Shown: piece by piece, positions 46,748 to 57,547 of the stretch
Layout of the letters: each line of letters opens with the position of its first letter
Position numbering within the stretch: position 1 is the stretch's first letter
NCBI GenBank assembly: GCA_018296165.2
Contig: JACKQL020000113.1
Coordinates: 62,001-126,000, forward strand
Direction of reading: 5' to 3'
From: Termitomyces sp. T153
Taxonomy: Eukaryota; Basidiomycota; Agaricomycetes; Agaricales; Lyophyllaceae
Length of the DNA: 64,000 bases
Made by a program: the position numbers and the translations under genes
The notes under the pieces: model-generated
The model's database searches: none
What the model was told of the DNA's origin: nothing
The model's input: the letters and a program-made list of their open reading frames with translations, nothing else

Positions 46748-48370
46748 ATGAATATCATAGAGGAATTTTCCGAAGAAGAACCCTTACCCTGGCACCAGTT
46801 ACATCCCGAAGTCCTAGAATTCCAACCTCCACGAGAAATCGTCAAGCAACCATTAACGTGCTTCCTGGACAACCTACCAGATCATTTGTTGCTCGCGGTC
46901 TTTGAACACTACCTGTACCACGACGAAGAGGATAACTTTGAAATTTACCGTACCCATCGCGGGCCGACTCTGACTGCGAATCTATCTTTTCTTTCCAGCC
47001 CCCTAACCCTCTTCCTTGTGTGCAAACGATGGAGAAAATTTTATTATACGCCATCACTTTGGACATCACTAGCTGTCTACAAGCCCAGAAGTAAACAAAT
47101 TCCTATGATCGCCTCCTGGTTGTTGCGTTCTGCATCACAGGAGTACTTTGAAAAGACAAAAAAGAGTTCCCTTATTTCCCTTTACCTTCATGCTCCCTTT
47201 GATGAAGGATGTGATCAATCAGCAATTTATTCGATTTTAAGTCTATTTATGGCCCCTTCCAACACAACGCGAATGAAACATCTGACTATCAAGCTCGCCA
47301 GTGACTTTCCTCTTTTCAACATACCGATGCTTACCTTGGATGCGCCTCACTTACGTTCTGTGGAGCTTGACTTCGGAGGACTCAGCGATCCGTCCCCTAT
47401 CTGGCGTTCGATATGCCAGCGTGAACCAAGAATCCAGAAGGTATCCTGGCGACCCACTTTCATTAAGCGGCCAACGCTCCCCTATCTGATGCCATGGGAG
47501 CTGCTTACCCATCTCAAGCTCCCTCTGTTCACCCGGAAGGTCTCTTCGACTTACGTTATAGCCGGTCTCAAGATGGCACTTCTCTATTGCGAGAATCTCG
47601 TCAGTCTGGAAATCGCTATAATCTTGCCAACCGAGGACACCCCTTCAACCACGAATATACACAGCGCCGAACAGAAAGCTGATGCCCTCCGTCATTTAAG
47701 AGCAGTCCGCAATAAAGATACTGTCTATAGAGACTTTACTGATTTCCTGCACGTGGAGGGCGACAATGTAATGACTGCCATAAGTGGGCCCGTAGAAGTT
47801 CCTCGACTCTGCCATCTCAAGATTGAAGCTCACGCAAGCGATAGTGCACCTCTCCTAAACCATCTTACTGCACCGAGTCTATGCTCACTCGAGATCATTC
47901 ATTATCCCGAGGCTTCATTCCAATGTTCAACCGATGGAATCATCTCCTTCCTCCAACGCTCACAGCCACCTCTCGAGTCTTTATCCCTATTCGATCCTCA
48001 AATGAAAAAGATCGAGATCCTCAAACTCGTATCCCACCCTTTCCCTGAGCTTCGTCATCTCCAACTCTACGTGCGCCCAGTCGGTAACGGCATCATGTCC
48101 GCTTTGACGATTACGGAAGAGAAACATGTCATGCCAAACCTTCGTAAGCTTGTTCTGCCAGAGTGTTGTGTATCAAATGAGTATATGGTGAACATGGTTA
48201 AGTCTCGTATCCGTGATTTGACGTTGAAGGAACTGAGGATGAGTTTACCGCTGGTGATGGTGAAGCGGGGAATGCGGGCCATGTCGAAGGAGCAATATCA
48301 TGAGTTGCATCTCCTCAAGGATTTGGCGAGCAATTTTAGTGAAGAACAGTTCAAACTCATTGTTGATTGA
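46748..48370 (+). CDS. F-box domain protein, single exon
   Basis: A 540-residue frame from ATG 46748. The F-box is at about residues 39-112: LDNLPDHLLLAVFEHYLYH, then LFLVCKRWRKFYYTPSLW, the standard basidiomycete form. The rest is an irregular leucine-rich repeat region (for example MKHLTIKLASDFPLF, PHLRSVELDFGGL, PRLCHLKIEAHASD, PLESLSLFDPQ, PELRHLQLYVRPV). The role would be substrate recognition for an SCF ubiquitin ligase. Unlike the three decayed F-box copies elsewhere in the window, its frame is intact. It has a long acidic N terminus (EEFSEEEPLPWH). Confidence 0.9.
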   Translation: MNIIEEFSEEEPLPWHQLHPEVLEFQPPREIVKQPLTCFLDNLPDHLLLAVFEHYLYHDEEDNFEIYRTHRGPTLTANLSFLSSPLTLFLVCKRWRKFYYTPSLWTSLAVYKPRSKQIPMIASWLLRSASQEYFEKTKKSSLISLYLHAPFDEGCDQSAIYSILSLFMAPSNTTRMKHLTIKLASDFPLFNIPMLTLDAPHLRSVELDFGGLSDPSPIWRSICQREPRIQKVSWRPTFIKRPTLPYLMPWELLTHLKLPLFTRKVSSTYVIAGLKMALLYCENLVSLEIAIILPTEDTPSTTNIHSAEQKADALRHLRAVRNKDTVYRDFTDFLHVEGDNVMTAISGPVEVPRLCHLKIEAHASDSAPLLNHLTAPSLCSLEIIHYPEASFQCSTDGIISFLQRSQPPLESLSLFDPQMKKIEILKLVSHPFPELRHLQLYVRPVGNGIMSALTITEEKHVMPNLRKLVLPECCVSNEYMVNMVKSRIRDLTLKELRMSLPLVMVKRGMRAMSKEQYHELHLLKDLASNFSEEQFKLIVD

Positions 48371-48700
48371 AACATTTATGTATCATGTTATGGTCAATCT
48401 AATCTCAGAATTCAACGTGAGCTAAATATTTAGGGAGAGAAAGTGCAATCGAGAGGTTCAAGAAACAAATAAAGGTACTCATACACCAGATAGTACTACT
48501 TACTTGAAGCTTGGGGGGTTATTCAAGATTGCAGGTAAAAGCGTCCATCAGATTCCGCTTTTTGTAGTGCTGTGTACAAGCATCGGTGGGTAACTGGCTA
48601 GCGCCATTGTTCAGAGCTGGTATGGCATTTGGCGCAATTGTCATTCGTCATAAAAGCAACTGGAGTGAGTTACCTCTAGTTGGCATGTTTACCTAATATG
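48371..48700. other. Gap between F-box gene and tRNA
   Basis: No gene was seen. It contains the 3' flank of the F-box gene and the 5' flank of the tRNA-Arg. Confidence 0.5.
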
Positions 48701-48787
48701 GGCCGTGTGGCGAAATGGCATCGCGTCTGACTACGAAATCCTTGGGTTCAAATCAGGAGATTGCAGGTTCGACCCCTGTCTCGGTCA
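48701..48787 (+). tRNA. tRNA-Arg (anticodon ACG) with a 15-nt intron
   Basis: The cloverleaf can be drawn by hand. The acceptor stem is GGCCGTG with CTCGGTC (one T-T mismatch and one G-T pair), the discriminator is A, and the D stem GCGA/TCGC is perfect. The anticodon stem is TCTGA/TCAGG, the anticodon ACG is at 48733-48735, and the T arm is GCAGG/CCTGT with loop TTCGACC. The intron, 48737-48751, sits one base 3' of the anticodon at the canonical position. A34 would be edited to inosine, reading CGU/CGC/CGA. A short T-run for Pol III termination is not obvious just downstream. Confidence 0.93.
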
Positions 48788-49034
48788 TACCAGTTCCCTG
48801 TTCTATATGTCTACTTTTTGAAAGCAAAAACCTTGTGCGACGGTGCTGTTGATCTTTTGCTTCTCAATTTGAAAATTCGACACTTCAGAACTCACTGTGT
48901 CCACAGCATATACAAAGCAGAAATCCTCCGTCGAATGCTGCTTAGGATAATTTCATTATAGTACACGATAACTTCGATGTTGTGGAAGTTCATGATACGA
49001 TGAACCTAGTCCATTAAACACTGGAATGTCCACA

Positions 49035-49852
49035 TTATCTCATTTCTATTCCGCCAACTGTTACAGATATATCAATAGGGAATGGCGAAATGCCAGAAGC
49101 GTTTGTTATTAGAGGTACAGCCGCACGTCCTCGCTCCGATGAGGTATGAGTAAGCATCGTGAATACAGCCTGTGATAGCGTGTCTGCAAGTTTTGCATTG
49201 AAGGCTTGCCGATCTAAAATAAAAGTAGTAAGGCGTTACGTTCTGGAATGAAGCTGAGGACAAGCTAGCCTCCTATGGGCTGCCGTAGTTCAGCATTGAT
49301 AATCCTAAGTGCAGAGTAAGAGGGAAATGTCTGTATTTCCTTGTGGAGTACACACCACTGTTCCCAAGGCACGTCCTCTTCCCCCACGTATACTTGAAAC
49401 CATGATTTTTTCGGACGCTTCTCGGAAAATGTGATTTTTATCTGGGGATGATGAGCACGACACGAGGTTGGCTGGGGTAATAATGGGACCTGGCCACTTC
49501 TGCTTGCACCTCCTTCGATTCCTCTCCAGAACGCATCAACTTTATCGTTTACAAGCTGTTCCATTTCTACATCCGAAACGCCAGGCTGATATTCCATTAG
49601 ATTGTGCCTGTGGGAGGTCGAATTGGAGCACACCATAGTTACATCCAGAACCTCGAAGGTTTGCGGTTTGACGGTCCCAAATAGCCGATGGAATAGGACG
49701 GAGTGCAGCATGCCTCTTAAGACATCTTTCGTTGTGAGCCGGTCCAAAACCTAAGATAGCATCGCCCGGTTAGGCAGACTCTCGATTCATTCAAGTTTAT
49801 GCACCAAATCAATCGTTATTGTAGGGAAAGAGCCATTGCCACCTGTAGCCAT
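49035..49852 (-). CDS. ATG101: Autophagy protein Atg101
   Basis: Six exons: 49805-49852, 49634-49750, 49490-49585, 49356-49441, 49270-49304, 49035-49213, giving 186 residues. HORMA-fold Atg101 blocks are clear: TIDLVLDRLTTKDVLRGMLH, SVLFHRLFG, FSEKRPKKSWFQVYVGEEDV, WEQWIINAEL, and the C-terminal LTHTSSERGRAAVPLITN then ISPFP. The protein pairs with Atg13 in the Atg1/ULK1 initiation complex; many fungi keep it although budding yeast lost it. The last intron has no GT donor: phase demands a cut at GGAG/GCTAGC, so it is either a GC-AG intron or a damaged site that would truncate the protein after about 150 residues. Introns 2-4 are multiples of three without stops. Confidence 0.88.
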
Positions 49853-50794
49853 TAACAGGAGTCTAAAAAGGAGAAAGTGGGTCTAGTGAAGAAATGCCGT
49901 GTGAATTATTTGATTTGTCATCCATCGCCCGCAAGGTCAACGCGTTGTTACTAGGTTTGACTTCCTCTTGTTTATCTTAATTCACTGGCACTCTCAATAG
50001 TGCTGCAACCTGATTTCCTTATTCATCTCTATACAGCAAACAGAACGAAAGAGATGACTGGCGTTGCAAAAAAATCTGAAGCTCCTCCTAGTCAAGGGCC
50101 ACGAATGCCACACTTAGACTAGGTGCGTACATTATTGTTGTTGGCAATGTCAACAAACCGTACGTTACTAATGGACTGTAAAGTAACTCAAAGAGGATTG
50201 TGTCTGTCTAGATATGCTCGAGGGACTGCTTTCCAAACCTCTGGTACAACTATACTTTTCTAAGGCTCTTCCTGGACTGGGCATCTCCGTTCAAGTCTTG
50301 CGCTGCTCGTTGGGAGAAATCTCACAACCTAGACGATTTGATCGCTGCCATACGTTATGTGTGCTACCCAAAACACCACGGCCTCATAATCATCTAGGTT
50401 TTCCTGAGTTGTCAAAACAGCTTCAAATCTCTACTTGATCTCCGTGAGACCCATTTTCATACAACTATCTGAACGATGGTACCTTCTTAGAACTCAGAGG
50501 GCGGAACACTATTCCCTAGATTCACGACCCTCGAGCGATTCTTGACTACATAAGTAGCTCAAACAGACCTGGTCCCTCATAACTGGATCTGCACCTCTGA
50601 CAGCAATACTTGTTGTTAATAGCTATATTCCAAATTTGTAGTCACATATCATCGGTATATAGCTCTGCTGGATGTTGAAAGATTCAAAAAAACTCTTGTG
50701 GCAGATCGCCCAGGTTTGAACCGGCATCGGAGGAATTGTAACACCCCTTGTCATCTCAAGTCACATTCAAGAAGAGAAATAGCAATCAAAGTAA
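49853..50794. other. Stretch with faint plus-strand coding traces
   Basis: A short ATG frame near 50054 (MTGVAKKSEAPPSQGP) and a piece around 50265-50400 reading ALFLDWASPFKSC and WEKSHNLDDLIAAIRYVC look protein-like but are not joined by clear splice sites. No gene is called. Confidence 0.3.
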
Positions 50795-51290
50795 CTACAG
50801 ATGGATATAAACTGTGCCGTTCTCGAGGACAGTTTCAATGGTGGTGTTGTTTTTAGTCCTATCGACAACGCGGACCTGGAAGTCTTGGTAGTAACAAGCT
50901 CTTGAAGGCTTTCCTGAAGCATTTCATCACATTTGAAGCCCTGGCGTACTAATTGGAATTTCAACCCACCGCTATAATAACAGTGATCCAAAAAGTCGCT
51001 GTAGCAAGAAGCTAACCTGAAATAAGACAGATTTTCCTGTCCAGATTTTCGATGCCTATTTGTATCGGTTCTTCTTCTTACATCTGAGAGCTTCTTGAAG
51101 TTGGGGTCAAGAAAAACATCGGAAAGAGCAATGATTTCACCAATCTCAGTGGTCAGGTCCTCAATCTTAGTGTTAAAGTGCTTTTCAATAGAATTCTTGG
51201 CGACGATCGAGAACCCTGTGCGGGGCACATCCTCGACGACCTTCAAAAAGTGTTCGCGGAGTTTGCTCTTGGTTGTAAGCGAGCTTGTGA
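50795..51290 (-). pseudogene. Fragment of a hypothetical protein gene
   Basis: The minus-strand frame from about 51270 encodes LREHFLKVVEDVPRTGFSIV, AKNSIEKHFNTKIEDLTTEI and GEIIALSDVFLDPNF, then GLKFQLVRQGFKCDEMLQES. The expected ending VRVVDRTKNNTTIETV to a stop at 50795 is found only after a frame change near 50880. The 5' part before 51270 is unclear. The pattern resembles an uncharacterised basidiomycete protein; I cannot name a domain. Most likely it is a truncated, frameshifted copy. Confidence 0.45.
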
Positions 51291-53327
51291 TAGTTGAAAA
51301 GGATGCGGAAAACGCCGTCTTTAATATCAGCAGAGAATCTCAGCCTGTAGAATAAGTAGGTTGGTGAGGATGGCTCGTCTACACTGATGTGATAGTCTTG
51401 ATCTTGTCTCCAAGCTCGTTGGCATTGAGAAAAGCTCAGATTGGGTCACAGCCTCGTTGAAGTGGACCTTTCTCTCTTCGCCGAATTCTTCTACCTACCA
51501 TTTGAGTGCATAAATGCTGTAGATATAGTCGGCCTCGAAACACCAAGGCCGGATGAGATCTCGAACGTACGCTTTGAGCACGCGACCAATGGAGTAGTCG
51601 GAGGATTGTAAGCCCAAACTTCGTTTGTGTTGATCTTGAGATGGAAAGAAGTGCAAGGATTTCAGAAATGGTCACCTCCAAGTGTTCGTTTGATGCAATT
51701 GTCAGGATTAATGCTGATTGTCGTCCAGGAATCCGTTGTTGGAACGAATGAGTGACAACCCTAGAGCTACCACCATCGAACAACTAGGATTTGGGCGCTC
51801 ATCGTCGAGAAAAGATGTACATATCTTTATAGGAGGAAATGTAAGCGGAAGCATAAAGTCGCATGGATATGACACCGCATAAGACCATTCGTAATATTGG
51901 CCGTCTATTCTAGGCTGGACGATCACGAAGTCACTTCCAAACAAGCAGTTGTTGTGTTTAAGTAGAGAATATGTTGTAGAATATAGGAGTGGTATCGAGC
52001 TCAACTAAATCAAAAACGAACCACAAACAGTAGGTATCGATACCAAAGCACTAAAACCAATGACAGGTTATTGATTAGCATCGTCTTCAAAACCAATGAC
52101 AGGTTATTGATTAGCATCGTGCATACAGGAGATTGGCGACATAAGAGCTCATGAATCCGAGTACAAGGAAACTTAGACAGTAACAATATCGATCGCTGCG
52201 GCTTGCGACTTGAGGTAAAGCTAAAGCTAGTGTACAGTCTTTTTACCTCCTGTCTGAACCAAGTGATTTCGTATAGCTCATGATTGAAAGATAGAGCATG
52301 GTGGATTTGAATCTTTGGTGGAATGCCGGAAACATCAAACTAGTGTCAGACTTCGCGCCCCACGTCGTTCATAAGGTCATTGTAGGACAGGCCGAGCGAC
52401 GTTGAATTATGAAGCAACAGTCAGTGGGTCGCACAGGACCCTTCTCGAACCAAGATGTTGACGTCCGTCCAAACTAACAGACATCGTAGGCGGAAACGCG
52501 AAGTTTCACTAGAGCGCCCACCATCACGAGATATTTCTCTGAAGGCGTCGTCTTCTACACAGGGATGACTATGAGAATTACACAACACACACATTATTGG
52601 ACAAATTCAACTTGACTCTCACAATCATCGAGCGGAGAAGAACTAATTGAACCTCGGTCATGGACAGGATCACAAAAGCGATGGAAATCTGTTTCAAAAG
52701 ATTCAGTAACATAGCACCGAGGGAACTTGATGTTTCCGGGATTGGGAAGCCTGAGAGATAACACGACGATACAGACGTGAAAGTCATACAGAAACCGATG
52801 CCTGATCGCTTGTAATATTTCCTCAAAATTGTCTGGCGGTTTGGTCATTTACACGACGTGCGCGTGGTATTTGAATGTCGGTACTGGCTCCTCACACTCC
52901 TAGCATGGCCGGCGGTAGAGAGAAACAGAGGCGTGAGTCACGATCGAACAGCGGAGTCATCTCCGTTCGAGGTTTAAAACATTGCGTTAGCCAATTCTCA
53001 ACATTTTTGTCTTGATATTTGGGATCGAGGCAACTCTTCAGTCATGACTCCCGCTTGCCATCCTTACGTTTCTTACTATCAGGCTCTGATACATGGAAGA
53101 CCCGAGCGACAGAGAGCTTTTCTGTGTTTTTGTTGCCGTTGGGAAATGGATACGAGTGGACTAAGTGAGGAAGCGCTACGGTTTCAAATACGGCGGCCAC
53201 GTAATAATCTCGGCATTGCCAACCTTGGGACCACGCGGACATGCCGAGAGCCGATCTCCGAAGTCGTGACCAGACTCTTTTGGATCACCTTGCCGCCAAC
53301 CCATACTGACGTTGCTTGCAGTCGACA
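51291..53327. other. Two-kb stretch without a supported gene
   Basis: Overlapping minus-strand frames (51436-51783 and 51708-52004) and 52578-52848 show no motif. A 36-bp-period direct duplication lies at 52053-52120. The stretch just before 53328 is the promoter region of the OPA3-like gene. Confidence 0.45.
52053..52120. repeat. 36-bp-period direct duplication
   Basis: Two identical 32-bp copies (starting AAAACCAATGACAGG and ending TTAGCATCGT) are separated by CTTC. No gene overlaps. Confidence 0.95.
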
Positions 53328-54206
53328 ATGGCTTCAGTCAAATTAGCCACACTAGTCATCCGTGTAGGAGATCTTTGACGCATTTTCTATAATCAAGTCC
53401 TAAATGATGTTTTACAGACTATAGCGAAACCAATCAGTTCGCAACTCAAGGCTCAAGCAAAACAGTATGTTCGTTCGCTTAAAGCATATCTTTTCTAATT
53501 CTTATCACAAAAGTAACATAGACATGAGACGTTCCGCAATTTTTGTGTGAACCTTGCCCAGTTATTATACCGTACAGAGGTGAAGCTGCGCACCAATATC
53601 ATGGGTGAACCTGCAAAGCACATCAGGCCACTCTCGGAAACACGGTGTGTATCCGTTCATAAGTTCATATCGAAGGTCTATGTTGATTGGTTTGATCAAG
53701 TGCGATAGAAAATGGTGCTAATGCACTCGCAGAAGGGTTTCTTTTCACCGTTGCTGCTGCCCTGATCATCGGGGAATCATGGCGGTCCTCACAGAAGCAG
53801 TCTAAACGGCGTGACAACGTCGACGATCAGCTCGACACGTTAGGGACGAAGGTGACCGAGCTCACGACACGTGTTACCCAGCTTGAAACACGGTGGGAGG
53901 ATGAAATGCAGTATGAGAAGCAAAGGTGCGTGTGTCGATGCGTCCTCGAGAGCCAATATAATGAAGAAAACAATTTCACGAAATAGAAATGACGAACTCT
54001 CACGAATCCTACAAAGAATTGTGGAAATTGGATTGCGCGGCGGTTGGGCCGAGTTCGAGGAGACACCGCTACAGATACCTCGTATACAACTGAATTCAAC
54101 GCCAGTCAACAAAACGTCGCAGCATACCCCAGTAGATGCACCGGATACCCCAAGCTCCTCGCAAGCAGACTCTTCGTTTCCTTCGTCATCTGCTTCCTCG
54201 CAGTAG
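53328..54206 (+). CDS. OPA3-like mitochondrial protein
   Basis: Five exons, 53328-53363, 53418-53464, 53522-53644, 53701-53925 and 53987-54206, give 216 residues. OPA3 features in order: VKLATLVIRTIAKPISSQLK at the N terminus; HETFRNFCVNLAQLLYR; the RTNIMG motif with KHIRPLSE; NGANALAEGFLF leading into a membrane-like segment (TVAAALIIGES); then a coiled coil (DQLDTLGTKVTELTTRVTQLE). OPA3 proteins sit in mitochondrial membranes and affect mitochondrial shape and lipid handling; the human gene underlies optic atrophy. The C-terminal 50 residues are a Ser/Thr/Pro-rich extension not typical of animal OPA3. The tail-to-tail neighbour is the GH5 gene. Confidence 0.9.
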
Positions 54207-54459
54207 GGACATTTATCTGGAATTCAGCCTCAGCTCAAACTGAAGAATGTAGCATATTTTACTGGCATCTAATATACACTGGGTACAGGGATACAGAATG
54301 ATAAGAAAGATAAGAAAAAATAGTGGGTACGTGCAAGATGAGAACTTATAACCTTCTAATAGGTTAGTTATAGAAATACAGAATGCGATTGCAGGGTCAA
54401 GGTCGGAAAATGATAAGTGAAAAGAGAGAAAAGAGAAAAACATTCCATGGGATAGATAG
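54207..54459. other. Convergent gap between OPA3 and GH5
   Basis: This is the short 3'-to-3' intergenic region; nothing else was seen. Confidence 0.5.
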
Positions 54460-57400
54460 TCACATAATGCGACATTGCTCATCACAGAACCGCTCACACC
54501 ACGTCCTCTTCCTTTGCACCCCTCTGGCAACTCGAGCAGGTTTAATCACACCTGGTCTTCGCCTGATCTCGATCGTATACTCCTTCTCCCCAATCTTTGG
54601 AACATCATACCACCATCTTAATGTCTGGCCCTCTACTTCCCACCTCCCACTGCTCACTTTCACTGACACATCCACAAGCCTTCGCTTCTCCATCAAATCA
54701 ACCTCGGAATCCCTTATGAGGGTGTCTGGGTCAGACGAGACGGACGCAGGAAGATCCACAGACGAGGGACACTGCGATCCATCCGCACTGCTTTTCCCAC
54801 TCGACATCACAGACCCGTTTGCCCCTCCAGCCCCACTTGGCCTTATTCCCACTTCACCCTCACCCGTGCATAGCTGCACAACATCCTCTGAACCAAAATG
54901 GACGAGCGGCACAAAAATCTCCGTTGCCTTTCTCTCCTTCTCATCCTCCTCCCCATCCACCTCATTCACAAGCACCGCATCCTCCTCACCCACACGCACA
55001 ACCAGCTTGAAATACGCCTTCTTGATATCGAATTTCATATCCTTGGGCGTGCCAACAACTTTCGTCGGCCATGGACGACAAAACGCTCGAACAGCCCTCG
55101 CACCAGACGTAAGGAAGCCATACGGATCCGCGGCCCAATCCTCCAGACACGGCTGCCTCTGCGGGGTTCGAGATTTTTCAGGACCAAACATCAACCCGAG
55201 CGTGGCAACGCTAAGTGAGGACGCTACGGCGGCATTTCCGGCGGTCATACTGGACTGCTCGGACTTGTGTTTGGGTGCGTGATGGTTAACGATAGTCATC
55301 CTGCTATGCTTGCGCAAGAGCATTGCCCGACTCCCGCTCACGGCGGGATCGTATAGCTCCGAGGATTCATCGTTGGGATTGGGTGTATTCTCGAGAGTCG
55401 CTTCTTGATGCGCCTCATCCTCCTCCGGAAGATCATCCATACTCCAAAGACTGAGATCCTCCATGTTCCATCCATCACCCCAATCATGCGTGCTGTCGGC
55501 ACAATACGTCCATACCGTCCAATTCAGCCCATTCGACCCATCTCCTCCATTCAAACTGGCGTCCAGCGCCTTCTCCTGTCGGGAATAATCACCCTTGTAC
55601 CGTCCCTTGTCCGTCCATCCATACGACCGTTTCCCGTCCATATCAAACGGCGTCCCGATCTCTCCTATGATGGTTGGGTATGACCCGAGGATCGCAGCAT
55701 CGTCCTTGAGCATGCCCAGCTGCTCTTGGAGTGACTTACGTATTGCGCCCTCCCCAATCTTAACTGCCTGCAGTGTGTTGGAGTACCGCCCTCTCAATAG
55801 ACCAAGAGCGTCCGCGTTGAACCAATTCCAGTGCCGTGTAATGAGCGTCAGGCCATCATAATAATGCGGGGAGTAAGCAGCACGGCCTTTGAGCACGTCA
55901 TCACCGTCTAACTTGGGCGGGGGTGCGAACACCGGCGGCTGTACGAAGAGTATCGCCTCTGGATGCGCATGTCGTATCCGTGCAGCGAACCGTAGGAAGT
56001 GTGGACGCCAATAATCGGATAGAAACTCCACGGGTTCGCCGGTAGAAGGAACATATCGGAAATAATCTTCCCGTAGTATGAATCCCGTCTCGATATCCCA
56101 CACGCCATGCTGTGCCCAAAGGCACGAGCCAAGCTTCCATTGCGAAATGTCTCGCTTCCAGCCCCAACGCTGGTGGACACCATCCTTTGTCTCTATCGAT
56201 GGCTCCGCCCATATTTTGACGCCCTTTGGATCGATAGTTACTGAGCCATCACGTGAGGGCCCAAATGAGCCGAATGACCAGTTCTCGACGGTTTGTGCTT
56301 GGCCCATGCCAAGCCGCAGAGACTGCGCGGGTGTTGGATATGAGCCCTTCTTGAGTGTCGATCCCTGGCGAGTTGGAGGTATAGAGAGATTGTCCCACCC
56401 ACAAAGACCCTCAAAGGGCTCGTTGAGGCTATCCCAACCAATGACACAATCATCGAGGAGATCGCCTGCGTCACGTATCTGGTCTGCAAGGACACCAAAG
56501 GCCTCGATGTAGTGCTCTTGCAAGTAGTCTTGAATGTTTTTACCATCAATGACACAATGAGGTGCAAAATCGCGACCAGCAAAGAAGAGGGTAAAGAGGG
56601 TCTGGGAAAGTAGACGACCATAATTGGTTGACCATATCATAGCGGGGAGAGTGGCAGGGTCGGCGATGTGTGCTAGAGGGTATTCACAATGGATAATGGC
56701 GGACTGGGTGGCTGTGAGGTTTCGTGGATCGATTCCGCAAGCCGTAAGAGTCCAGAAAGGTGCGCCTGAGCCTCCAGAGAAACGCGACCACTACAGAAAA
56801 ATCGTCAGTGGTTCGAAAACAAGAGGTATTTTTAGAATATCGAAACAAGAAACACAGCGATGGCAACTATGACAACTGAAGAGGTCCACAGCAAGGAAAC
56901 AAAGGCTATAAGCAGTCATTTTCACATAAGACAAGTCTCGCTAGTCTATCTCTTGTGAGAAAGAAATAGGAGAGAGCAAAGTATTGAAGTCGGAGATGAC
57001 GTCCATAGACGTTGACTTTTTCCAGCAAAATTCTACAATGGAGACACGAGAGTCGATTGAACTCACAATATCTTGATGTGGGTCCATATAGACCTTAAAG
57101 CCATATGTCTTGCATTTGCGTAAGACACGAATAGTATAATTTATGAATTCATAATCATATTTTCCCCTACAGAGATTCGAGCACAAGTTGGTAAATAAAG
57201 ATATTCACTTACGGTCCTGCATGCTCAAGAGCCTCCCAGGTAACAGGGAACCGTAACATGTTGAAACCCCATCCCCGCAAACGTGCCAAATGGACGTCCG
57301 CCGAGCCATCGTCTATGTTGAGGGGTTGGCCAACGAAACTCTCGCTACCAAATTCACCATTCTCCCAGAAACTGTCCAAAATATATGAAGGTTGATCGAC

Positions 57401-57547
57401 AGGGGCTTTCGAGGAACCAGAGAGATTGACACCACGGAGAAGCAGTGTGCGACCCGCAGTGTCTACAAAGTTACATGCTGTGGTGTGAATGAAGGAGGAA
57501 GAGGTAGGCTTGCCCGTTGCAGGCGACTCCAAGGGTATTTTGGGCAT
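54460..57547 (-). CDS. GH5_12-type steryl-glucoside/glucosylceramide glucosidase
   Basis: Three exons, 57213-57547, 57067-57166 and 54460-56790, with introns of 46 and 276 nt, give 921 residues. GH5 features: [15 protein letters not shown] near residue 35, [35 protein letters not shown], the acid/base [13 protein letters not shown] (Glu about 269), [11 protein letters not shown], and the nucleophile [12 protein letters not shown] (Glu about 522). The length and the C-terminal beta-rich domain fit fungal EGCrP2/Egh1-type enzymes that hydrolyse ergosteryl glucoside or glucosylceramide. No signal peptide is seen, consistent with an intracellular or vacuolar role. About 100 residues of acidic linker ([17 protein letters not shown]) follow the catalytic domain. 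The second intron is unusually long for this window. Confidence 0.93.

Noticed and set aside
46615..46905. Alternative upstream start for the F-box gene
   Set aside because: The frame differs from the F-box frame and a splice linking them needs a weak GTTGTT donor. The ATG at 46748 gives a complete protein without it.
53044..53346. 100-codon plus-strand frame just before OPA3
   Set aside because: It overlaps the OPA3 start in another frame, has no motif and sits where the promoter and leader should be.
54383..55282. 299-codon plus-strand frame with an ATG
   Set aside because: It is antisense to the GH5_12 enzyme's C-terminal domain. Its composition is the mirror of that gene's codons and no domain is visible.
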